Assembly (NCBI GenBank): GCA_041552135.1
Contig: JBFELL010000046.1
Coordinates: 1 to 17,485, forward strand
Source: SZUA-186 sp041552135
GTDB lineage: Bacteria; Pseudomonadota; Gammaproteobacteria; UBA9214
DNA length: 17,485 bases
Reading direction: 5' to 3'
Positions 1 to 5,726 of this stretch are shown here, in pieces; position 1 is the first letter of the stretch, and each line of letters opens with the position of its first letter. The position numbers and the translations under genes are program-made. Under the pieces are notes generated by a model. The model was not told the DNA's origin, searched no databases, and saw only the letters and a list, made by a program, of their open reading frames with translations.

Positions 1-369
1 CCTTCAAAGGGGGCGGGTACGCAGGCCTGAATGTCGGGATACTTATGTACTCCTTAGTAACAACAGATTCACACCGGCAAGACAGGCTGGCAGGCCCTGT
101 TCTTCACTGACATGAAAAAAGGCATCAGACACAGAACACTGCAGTGCCCGGTACAGCAAGTGAACAGACAGGCAAAGAGGGACAGTCGCACATAAAACAC
201 CGTTCCCCGCCCTTCGTGCATTGTGAGTACCCGGAGCCGGCCTGGCTTGCAGGTACCGGCAACCCGGCAGAGCAAAGCCGCGGCATCCCGCAGCTTTACC
301 GGCGACGGACGTTTGCGTGTATGCTGGCCTGCACAGCCAGGGCATTGTGGTCTACAGGAGGCAGCACAG
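1..369. other. Upstream non-coding stretch before the DUF502 gene
   Basis: No convincing gene is visible here. Reading frames that cross it on either strand lack a ribosome binding site and have no recognisable protein pattern. The only clear signal is a strong Shine-Dalgarno sequence, AGGAGG at 356-361, which serves the ATG at 370. I could not assign a promoter with confidence: a TATGCT at 320-325 could be a -10 box, but no good -35 lies at normal spacing. Confidence 0.5.
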
Positions 370-978
370 ATGGTGAAATTCATAAGCAAACACATCCTTA
401 CCGGACTGGTGACCATCCTGCCTGTTGTGCTCACGCTCTACCTGATCTACTGGCTTGTCGTGTCGGCGGAATCCGTGCTGGGCGGCATGATCCGTTCATG
501 GCTTCCGGAGAGGCTGTACTGGCCGGGCATGGGTGTGGTAGTCGGGCTGGCAGCCGTGTTCTGCGTGGGCCTGCTGATGCATGCCTACGTGGTTCAAAGG
601 ATGTTCGCCAGGGGCGAGAAGCTTCTCTATCGCACCCCCCTGATCAAATCGATATACCCGGCATTGCGCGACTTCCTGAATTATTTCTCGCCGGACAGCA
701 GAAAGGAGTTCGAACAGGTGGTGGCTGTCACGCTTGGGGATTCCGGCATGCAGGTGATCGGTTTCGTCACCCAGGCAGACCCCGAAAACCTGCCTGAGGA
801 TTTCCGCCGGGAAGACAGCATCCTGGTCTACCTGCCCCTGAGTTACATGATTGGCGGGTATGCCGTGCTGGTGCCCCGAAGTGCCGTACACCCGATTGAC
901 ATGAATATGGAGGAGGCGATGCGATTCACCCTGACCGCCGGTGTCACCGGCAAGGCCGGCCCCGGGACCAGGGGCTGA
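370..978 (+). CDS. DUF502 family inner-membrane protein
   Basis: A 202-residue protein of the DUF502 family, conserved membrane proteins without an established biochemical role. Two hydrophobic segments are visible, about residues 9-31 and 53-76, followed by a soluble C-terminal half. That half has the family-like order of a YRTPLIKSIYPALRDF block (about 87-103), a VVAVTLGDSGMQVIGFVT strand region (about 117-134) and a VYLPLSYMIGGYAVLVPR block (about 153-170). In that last block the usual proline/threonine-rich segment seen in many homologues is replaced, so this is a somewhat divergent member. The ATG at 370 is preferred over the upstream in-frame codon at 223 because AGGAGG lies 8 nt before it and the first membrane segment starts right after. 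It converges with the symporter gene and is probably transcribed alone. Confidence 0.85.
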   Translation: MVKFISKHILTGLVTILPVVLTLYLIYWLVVSAESVLGGMIRSWLPERLYWPGMGVVVGLAAVFCVGLLMHAYVVQRMFARGEKLLYRTPLIKSIYPALRDFLNYFSPDSRKEFEQVVAVTLGDSGMQVIGFVTQADPENLPEDFRREDSILVYLPLSYMIGGYAVLVPRSAVHPIDMNMEEAMRFTLTAGVTGKAGPGTRG

Positions 979-1108
979 CTCGAGCTCCACGCCCGCCGCG
1001 GAACCCCGCTGCACAGCATCGGGCGGATAGCGCAAACCGCCACTGCCTTGCTGTTTCATGACCGTGGCGCAGTGGCGCGCTACAGCACGCTGCCGTAACG
1101 GTTACCGA

Positions 1109-2815
1109 CTAGACCGACAGCTCATGCGCCTTGCCGGCGCCACGCGGGTAGCGGATACGTTCGACCATCTCGACCACGCTGTGCGGCGGTCGCCTGGTGA
1201 AGCGGCTGATCAGCATGGCGATGCCGAAGTTGAGCAGCATGCCGATGACGCCGATGCCTTCCGGCGATATGCCCCACCACCAGTTCTCCGCGCTGTTCTG
1301 CTCGGGGTGCAGGAACTTGAACCAGACGATATACCCGGCCGTGAAGGTGATACCGGCGATCATGCCGGTGACCGCGCCCTCGCGGTTCATACGGCGGCTG
1401 AAGATGCCCATGATAATCGCCGGAAAAAATGACGAGGCCGCGAGACCAAAGGCGAATGCCACCACCTGTGCGACAAAACCGGGCGGATTGATGCCGAAGT
1501 AGCCGGCGACGAGGACAGCGACACCCGCCGCTACCCGCGCCGTGAAGAGTTCCTGCTTTTCCGTGATATTGCGGCTGAAGCCGCGTTTCACCAGGTCATG
1601 GGCAATTGCCGTGGAGATCACCAGCAACAGGCCGGCCGCGGTCGACAGCGCAGCCGCCAGTCCGCCGGCCGCCACCAGGCCGATGACCCAGCCCGGCAGG
1701 CGCGCGATCTCCGGGTTGGCCAGCACCATGATGTCGCGGTCGATCCTGAGCTCGTTGGGGGTCTCCGAAACCGGACCGGTATACTGGATGCGACCATCGC
1801 CGTTCCTGTCCTCGAAGCGGATCAGGCCGGTGTCCTCCCAGTTTTTGAACCATTCCGGCACCTCCGCGTAGGACGCATCGTCTACCGTGTTCAGCAGGTT
1901 GGCCCGTGCAAACGCCGCCACCGACGGCGCCGTGGTATAGAGCAGCGCAATGAACAGCAACGCCCAGCCGGCAGAGATGCGTGCCGCCGCGACCTTTTTC
2001 ACGGTGTAGAAACGCACAATGACATGCGGCAGGCCGGCGGTGCCGACCATCAGCGCCGCCGTGATGCAGAACACGTCCAGCATGCCCTTGCTGCCGTCGG
2101 TGTAGGCCGCGAAGCCGAGCGCCTGGTTGAGGCCGTCAAGCCGCTCCAGCAGGTACTGGCCGGAGCCGTCGCTCACCGTGGCGCCGAAGCCCAGCTGCGG
2201 GATGACGTGGCCGGTCATGATCATGGAGATGAAGATCGCCGGCACCAGGTAGGCGAAGATCAGCAGGCAGTATTGCGCGACCTGGGTGTAGGTAATGCCC
2301 TTCATGCCGCCAAGTACGGCGTAGAAAAACACGATGCCCATGCCGATCATGACGCCGCTGTTGATATCGACGTCGAGGAAGCGGGAAAACACGATACCGA
2401 CGCCGCGCATCTGCCCGGCGACATAGGTGAACGACACGAAGATCGCACACACCACGGCCACGACGCGCGCCGTCTGCGAGTAGTAGCGGTCCCCGACGAA
2501 GTCCGGCACGGTGTACTTGCCGAACTTGCGCAGGTACGGGGCCAGCAGCAGTGCCAGCAGTACGTAGCCGCCGGTCCAGCCCATCAGATACACCGAACCG
2601 TCGCGACCCATGAAGGATATGAGTCCGGCCATGGAGATGAATGAGGCGGCGCTCATCCAGTCGGCGGCGGTCGCCATGCCGTTGACCACGGGATGCACAT
2701 TGCTGCCGGCAATGTAGAAATCGCCGGTGGATCGTGCCCGCGCCCACAGCGCCACCCCGATATAGACCGCGAACGAGACGGCCACCATGACGAAGGTCCA
2801 GGCCTGTACGTTCAC
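1109..2815 (-). CDS. Sodium:solute symporter, VC_2705/ActP-like subfamily
   Basis: A 568-residue transporter of the sodium:solute symporter (SSF) family. Subfamily features match the VC_2705-type carriers that work with a DUF4212 small subunit. Its substrate is probably a small organic acid such as acetate, by analogy with ActP; the sequence does not prove this. About 13 hydrophobic segments are visible. Typical SSF blocks are GGMKGITYTQVAQY (169-182), GLPHVIVRFYTVKK (261-274) and the glycine/alanine-rich GGLAAALSTAAGLLLVIST (384-402). A hydrophilic insertion of about 60 residues (310-372) holds an EF-hand-like loop, DRNGDGRIQ (336-344). The start is GTG at 2815, overlapping the stop of the DUF4212 frame by 4 nt (GTGA). 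This implies translational coupling and makes the amber codon in that upstream frame potentially relevant to expression. No acetyl-CoA synthetase or regulator gene sits next to it. Confidence 0.9.
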   Translation of the reverse strand: MNVQAWTFVMVAVSFAVYIGVALWARARSTGDFYIAGSNVHPVVNGMATAADWMSAASFISMAGLISFMGRDGSVYLMGWTGGYVLLALLLAPYLRKFGKYTVPDFVGDRYYSQTARVVAVVCAIFVSFTYVAGQMRGVGIVFSRFLDVDINSGVMIGMGIVFFYAVLGGMKGITYTQVAQYCLLIFAYLVPAIFISMIMTGHVIPQLGFGATVSDGSGQYLLERLDGLNQALGFAAYTDGSKGMLDVFCITAALMVGTAGLPHVIVRFYTVKKVAAARISAGWALLFIALLYTTAPSVAAFARANLLNTVDDASYAEVPEWFKNWEDTGLIRFEDRNGDGRIQYTGPVSETPNELRIDRDIMVLANPEIARLPGWVIGLVAAGGLAAALSTAAGLLLVISTAIAHDLVKRGFSRNITEKQELFTARVAAGVAVLVAGYFGINPPGFVAQVVAFAFGLAASSFFPAIIMGIFSRRMNREGAVTGMIAGITFTAGYIVWFKFLHPEQNSAENWWWGISPEGIGVIGMLLNFGIAMLISRFTRRPPHSVVEMVERIRYPRGAGKAHELSV

Positions 2816-3084
2816 TCCTCGTGTTCCCGCTCGTCAAGCTCGTACCTGCGGTCAAGCCGGTTCATCAGCCAGACATAGACGAAAATGAGTATGACGAAGA
2901 CATAGATGGAGCCCTGCTGGGCGAACCAGAAGCCGAGGCCGAAGCCGCCAATGCGGATGCGGTCCAGCTGCTCCACCAGCAGGATGCCGAAGCCGTAGGA
3001 GACGGTGAACTAGATGCCGAGCAACACCGCGAGGTATTGCAGATTCTTGCGCCAGTACCTTATGTATTTTTGTTTATGCGGCAT
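2812..3084 (-). pseudogene. DUF4212 symporter small subunit with in-frame amber codon
   Basis: Reading the minus strand from the ATG at 3084-3082 gives a 90-codon frame that ends in TGA at 2814-2812. It is uninterrupted except for TAG at codon 25 (3012-3010). The flanking sequence is typical DUF4212: RYWRKNLQYLAVLLGI before the stop, and FTVSYGFGILLVEQ, GGFGLGFWFAQQGSIYV and a final LMNRLDRRYELDE after it. DUF4212 proteins are two-span membrane partners of VC_2705-type symporters. From remembered homologues, tryptophan is expected at codon 25 (I-W-F), so a single G-to-A change (TGG to TAG) explains the stop. There is no frameshift and no other damage. It may be a recent nonsense mutation, a sequencing error or a read-through codon. 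The ATG has only a weak ribosome binding site. The stop codon overlaps the symporter's GTG start. Confidence 0.85.
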
Positions 3085-3110
3085 GCCGCGCAGTGTACCC
3101 CATCGACGCG

Positions 3111-3309
3111 GCAGGATTAAGCCGAATGGCACTTACTTAAGTGATGTCGTCCCCCACAGACCTCCAATTCGCCACGGAAACACACAGAAAAACACGGAAT
3201 ATTTCTGACCATGTTGATATCTTCCGTGTGATTCCGTGTGCTTCCGTGGCTATCAATCTCGAATTGGTCCTAGGTAAGTGCCATTGGCCCTAAGCCCTGT
3301 TAATCCTGC
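3111..3309. repeat. Nested inverted-repeat element with CACACGGAA core
   Basis: A roughly 200-bp element lies between the divergent DUF4212 and trhP genes. It has three nested inverted-repeat blocks. The outer pair, GCAGGATTAA (3111-3120) with its complement (3300-3309), is perfect over 10 bp. The second pair, AATGGCACTTAC (3125-3136) with its complement (3274-3285), is perfect over 12 bp. The inner arms, 3171-3199 and 3222-3250, match at 25 of 29 positions and consist of repeats of the type nCACACGGAA. A CCAATTCG pair lies between the second and third blocks. The whole could fold into one long hairpin. It encodes no protein. It resembles a MITE-like or extragenic palindromic element, and a related core recurs at 11205-11271. 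No clear target-site duplication is visible. Confidence 0.75.
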
Positions 3310-3347
3310 GGTTGCGGCCCTGCGGGACTGGCGTTAAGGTCTCCGCC

Positions 3348-4637
3348 ATGTCCGCCACCGAACTGCTCGCCCCCGCCGGCACGCTGAACAACCTGCGCTA
3401 TGCCATTGCCTACGGTGCCGATGCCGTCTATGCCGGCATGCCGCGCTACAGCCTGCGGGTGCGAAACAACGACTTTCACAAGCTGGGAAACCTGGCACAG
3501 GGCATCCGCGAGGTACACGACGCCGGCAAGGCCTTCTACCTTGCCAGCAACATCCTGCCGCACGAGGCCAAGATCCGGACCTTCGTCCGTGACATGGAAC
3601 CGGTCATCGAACTGGGGCCGGACGCCCTGATCATGGCGGACCCCGGCCTCATCCTGCTGGTGCGGGAACGCTGGCCGGACATGCCGGTCCACCTGTCGGT
3701 GCAGGCGAACACCATGAACCACGCCAGTGTCCGCTTCTGGCAGGCACAGGGCATCAGCCGCATCATCCTGTCACGGGAACTGTCGCTGGACCAGATCGAG
3801 GAGATCCGCCAGCAGTGCCCCGACATGGAACTGGAGGTCTTCGTGCACGGTGCCCTGTGCATCGCCTACTCCGGCCGCTGCCTGCTGTCCGGCTACTTCA
3901 ATCACCGCGATGCCAACCAGGGGAGCTGCACCAATTCCTGCCGCTGGGACTACAGGCTGAAGAACGCCAGCGAGGACCCCGGCGGCGACATCCGGGTCGA
4001 GACCACGCGACCGGCCAGCGGGGTCTACCTGCTGGAGGAAAAACAACGTCCCGGCGAGCATATGCCGATCGAGGAGGACGAGCACGGCACCTACATCATG
4101 AATTCGAAGGACCTGCGTGCCCTGGAGCATGTCGAGCGCCTGGTGAACATGGGTATCAGGAGCCTGAAGATCGAGGGCCGGACGAAGTCGCACTACTACG
4201 TCGCACGCACCGCGCAGGTATACCGCCGCGCCATCGACGATGCCCTGGCCGGCAGAGCGTTCGATGCCAGCCAGCTGGGTACCCTGGAGAACCTGTCGAA
4301 CCGCGGCTATACCGACGGTTTCCTGCAGCGCCACCCGGACCAGGACTACCAGAACTACCTCGAGGCAAGTTCGCGCAGCAACCGGCAGCGCTTTGTCGGC
4401 GAACTGACCGGCTATGACCCGGCCCGCGGGCTTGCCGAGGTTGCCGTGAAGAACAAGTTTGCCGCCGGTGATGACATGGAACTGATTCTGCCCGCCGGCA
4501 ATCGCAGCTTCCGCCTCAGCGAACTCTACGACATGCACGGTCAACGCATGGACGAAGTCCCCGGCGGCGGCTACCGTGTGCAAATCCCGCTGCAGGGCGG
4601 AGATTTCGAAATGGGGCTGCTGGCAAGAAAACTCTGA
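3348..4637 (+). CDS. trhP: Peptidase U32 family tRNA hydroxylation protein (TrhP/YegQ)
   Basis: A 429-residue U32-family protein, closely similar along its length to my memory of E. coli YegQ/TrhP. TrhP is needed for prephenate-dependent formation of 5-hydroxyuridine at the wobble position of certain tRNAs; despite the family name these proteins are not established proteases. Conserved blocks are ELLAPAGTLNNLRYAIAYG near the N-terminus, PRYSLRVRNNDF (32-43), LSVQAN (116-121), ILSRELSLDQIEEIR (140-154) and SLKIEGRTKSHYY in the second half. Four cysteines, C171, C178, C194 and C198, fit the iron-sulfur cluster ligands described for related U32 proteins. The ATG at 3348 is chosen over an upstream in-frame TTG at 3312. 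AAGGT lies 7 nt before it, and MSATELLAPAG aligns with the family N-terminus. Confidence 0.92.
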   Translation: MSATELLAPAGTLNNLRYAIAYGADAVYAGMPRYSLRVRNNDFHKLGNLAQGIREVHDAGKAFYLASNILPHEAKIRTFVRDMEPVIELGPDALIMADPGLILLVRERWPDMPVHLSVQANTMNHASVRFWQAQGISRIILSRELSLDQIEEIRQQCPDMELEVFVHGALCIAYSGRCLLSGYFNHRDANQGSCTNSCRWDYRLKNASEDPGGDIRVETTRPASGVYLLEEKQRPGEHMPIEEDEHGTYIMNSKDLRALEHVERLVNMGIRSLKIEGRTKSHYYVARTAQVYRRAIDDALAGRAFDASQLGTLENLSNRGYTDGFLQRHPDQDYQNYLEASSRSNRQRFVGELTGYDPARGLAEVAVKNKFAAGDDMELILPAGNRSFRLSELYDMHGQRMDEVPGGGYRVQIPLQGGDFEMGLLARKL

Positions 4638-4786
4638 TCCGTTTTCCCCCTGACGGTCCCACTGCCAGGCGCATTCCCCTGACGGCTCGGACACCACACG
4701 GCCATCCCGAGCAGCCGCAATACCCTACATGTGGTATGGATTCGTGGGGCGAATACACCAGATATGGAAATTCAGAGAATTATAAA
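4638..4786. other. Intergenic region after trhP
   Basis: Non-coding spacer between the trhP stop and the upstream control region of the next gene. It becomes AT-rich toward its right end (about 4765 onward), which could serve as an UP-like element for the promoter at 4814. I see no terminator hairpin with a T-tract for trhP. Confidence 0.45.
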
Positions 4787-4803
4787 AATAACAATGAGTT
4801 ATT
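4787..4803. promoter_or_regulatory. Palindrome upstream of the -35 box, possible operator
   Basis: AATAAC, a 5-nt spacer, then GTTATT form a perfect 6+6 bp inverted repeat. It lies 10 nt upstream of the -35 hexamer at 4814. The position suits an activator or a dimeric regulator binding next to the promoter of the small HMA-like gene. No known regulator's consensus is recognised with confidence, so function is inferred from placement and symmetry only. Confidence 0.4.
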
Positions 4804-4813
4804 CATATTTCCC

Positions 4814-4841
4814 TTGACTTCGCAGTGGTATTTAACATACT
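4814..4841 (+). promoter_or_regulatory. Sigma70-like promoter for the HMA-like gene
   Basis: TTGACT (4814-4819), a 16-nt spacer and CATACT (4836-4841) match the -35/-10 consensus at 5/6 and 4/6 positions. AT-rich sequence precedes it. Transcription would start near 4848, leaving a leader of about 90 nt before the ATG at 4940. Confidence 0.6.
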
Positions 4842-4880
4842 GTTTTTCGCCAGGGATGCAGTGGCGCAGGGAAGCGTTAA

Positions 4881-4961
4881 ATGACGTGGGAAAGCCTTCA
4901 GTTCGATGATGCAAAACTTATTACGGAGGAGTCGACATCATGCGTACAACAGATATGGTAA
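4881..4961 (+). CDS. Possible 26-codon leader ORF overlapping the next start
   Basis: Within the putative 5' leader, an ATG at 4881 opens a 26-codon frame beginning MTWESLQFDDAKLITEE and ending in TAA at 4959-4961. It has an AGGGA about 9 nt upstream. It is in a different frame from the HMA-like gene and overlaps its first 22 nt. It could be a regulatory leader peptide that couples or restricts translation of the downstream gene, or it may be chance. There is no recognisable domain. Confidence 0.25.
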   Translation: MTWESLQFDDAKLITEESTSCVQQIW

Positions 4962-5164
4962 TGCACGTTGATGAAACACTGGCCGCGGACAGCCGCCGCA
5001 ATCTTGAACGCACCATCACATCACAGCGGGGCGTGCTGGACGCCCGTTTCAATGAGCAGCGTCCCCACCTGATGCTGGTTTCCTATGACAGGGAGCGGAC
5101 CACCTCCTTCGATATCCTCGCCGTCATGACCGGCCAGCGGCTTTGCGCAGAGCGCATCGGCTGA
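4940..5164 (+). CDS. Small HMA-like ferredoxin-fold protein lacking CxxC
   Basis: A 74-residue cytosolic protein with no signal peptide or membrane segment. The order of likely secondary structures fits the beta-alpha-beta-beta-alpha-beta fold of heavy-metal-associated (HMA) domains: strand MVMHVDE (6-12), helix about 15-29, strands GVLDARF and HLMLVSYD (31-50), helix about 55-65 and a last strand near LCAERIG. The metal-binding CxxC of true HMA domains is absent; the only cysteine is C69 near the C-terminus. A metallochaperone role therefore cannot be claimed. The start is set by GGAGG at 4925-4929, 10 nt before the ATG. The gene stands alone between its own promoter and terminator. I recall similar short unknown proteins in Gammaproteobacteria but no assigned function. 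Confidence 0.75.
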   Translation: MRTTDMVMHVDETLAADSRRNLERTITSQRGVLDARFNEQRPHLMLVSYDRERTTSFDILAVMTGQRLCAERIG

Positions 5165-5209
5165 CCCCTTGCTGACCGCCAAATAAACCTCCTGTACTTG
5201 CAAACGATC

Positions 5210-5237
5210 ACGGCGGCAGGATGCCGCCGTTTTTTTT
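5210..5237 (+). terminator. Intrinsic terminator after the HMA-like gene
   Basis: A perfect 9-bp GC-rich stem (ACGGCGGCA pairing with TGCCGCCGT) with a 3-nt loop at 5219-5221 is followed at once by eight T residues (5230-5237). This is a textbook rho-independent terminator, 45 nt after the stop codon. Confidence 0.92.
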
Positions 5238-5270
5238 GCTGCCCGCCCGACGCACACCGGCCTGCTGCAA

Positions 5271-5705
5271 TCAAGCAACCGGCTGGTCATGAAACTCGAA
5301 TTCATCCGGCAGGCCCGACCTGAGTTTTTCCATGACACCGGCCAGTGCCGCATCGCTGTAGCTTTGCGCCGGCACCCTGCCCCAGACCGGCGCAGGCCAG
5401 GCGGGGTCGTCGTGATAGCGCACGATATGATGAACGTGCAGCTGCGGCACTACGTTGCCAAGCGCGGCGACGTTCAGCTTGTCAGCATGAAATGCCTGCT
5501 CGAGCACGGCAGCGAGCACAGACGATTCATGCAGCAACTGCAGCTGGTCTGCACCGTCCAGATGGTGGATCTCGGTGATGTCCTCGCGATCGGGCACAAG
5601 GATAAACCAGGGGTAATTGGCATCCCGCATCAACAGCAGCCGGCACAGGGAAAACCGGCCAACCGGCAGGCAGTCCTTTGCCAGTTGCGGGTGCAGATCA
5701 GCCAA
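5271..5705 (-). CDS. HIT domain protein
   Basis: A 144-residue histidine-triad (HIT) family protein; such proteins are nucleotide hydrolases or transferases. The motif region NVVPQLHVHHIVR (84-96) gives Q88-L-H90-V-H92: the first histidine of the H-x-H-x-H triad is glutamine, while the central H90, the nucleophile in the family, and H92 are kept. The substrate is not predictable. The start is set at TTG (5705), which gives MADLHPQLAKDC, close to the N-terminus I remember for this subgroup. There is no strong Shine-Dalgarno sequence, so translation may be coupled to the preceding gene, whose stop lies only 21 nt upstream. The frame is the same as that gene's stop codon. It probably ends a minus-strand operon. 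Confidence 0.88.
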   Translation of the reverse strand: MADLHPQLAKDCLPVGRFSLCRLLLMRDANYPWFILVPDREDITEIHHLDGADQLQLLHESSVLAAVLEQAFHADKLNVAALGNVVPQLHVHHIVRYHDDPAWPAPVWGRVPAQSYSDAALAGVMEKLRSGLPDEFEFHDQPVA

Positions 5706-5726
5706 CAGTCGCGCGCCCGGGTCCGG

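Noticed and set aside
1598..2644. Plus-strand open frame opposite the symporter
   Set aside because: Arg/His/Gln-rich translation typical of an antisense shadow; the symporter on the other strand is unambiguous.
3010..3012. TAG read as pyrrolysine
   Set aside because: The position aligns with an ordinary tryptophan in a membrane segment, and nothing in the window suggests pyrrolysine machinery; mutation or error is simpler.
3771..4697. Minus-strand open frame opposite trhP
   Set aside because: It is antisense to a clearly recognisable TrhP protein and has no domain or start signal of its own.
4849..4939. Riboswitch in the leader of the HMA-like gene
   Set aside because: I could not find the conserved core of any riboswitch class I know, and the leader lacks a convincing multi-stem fold.
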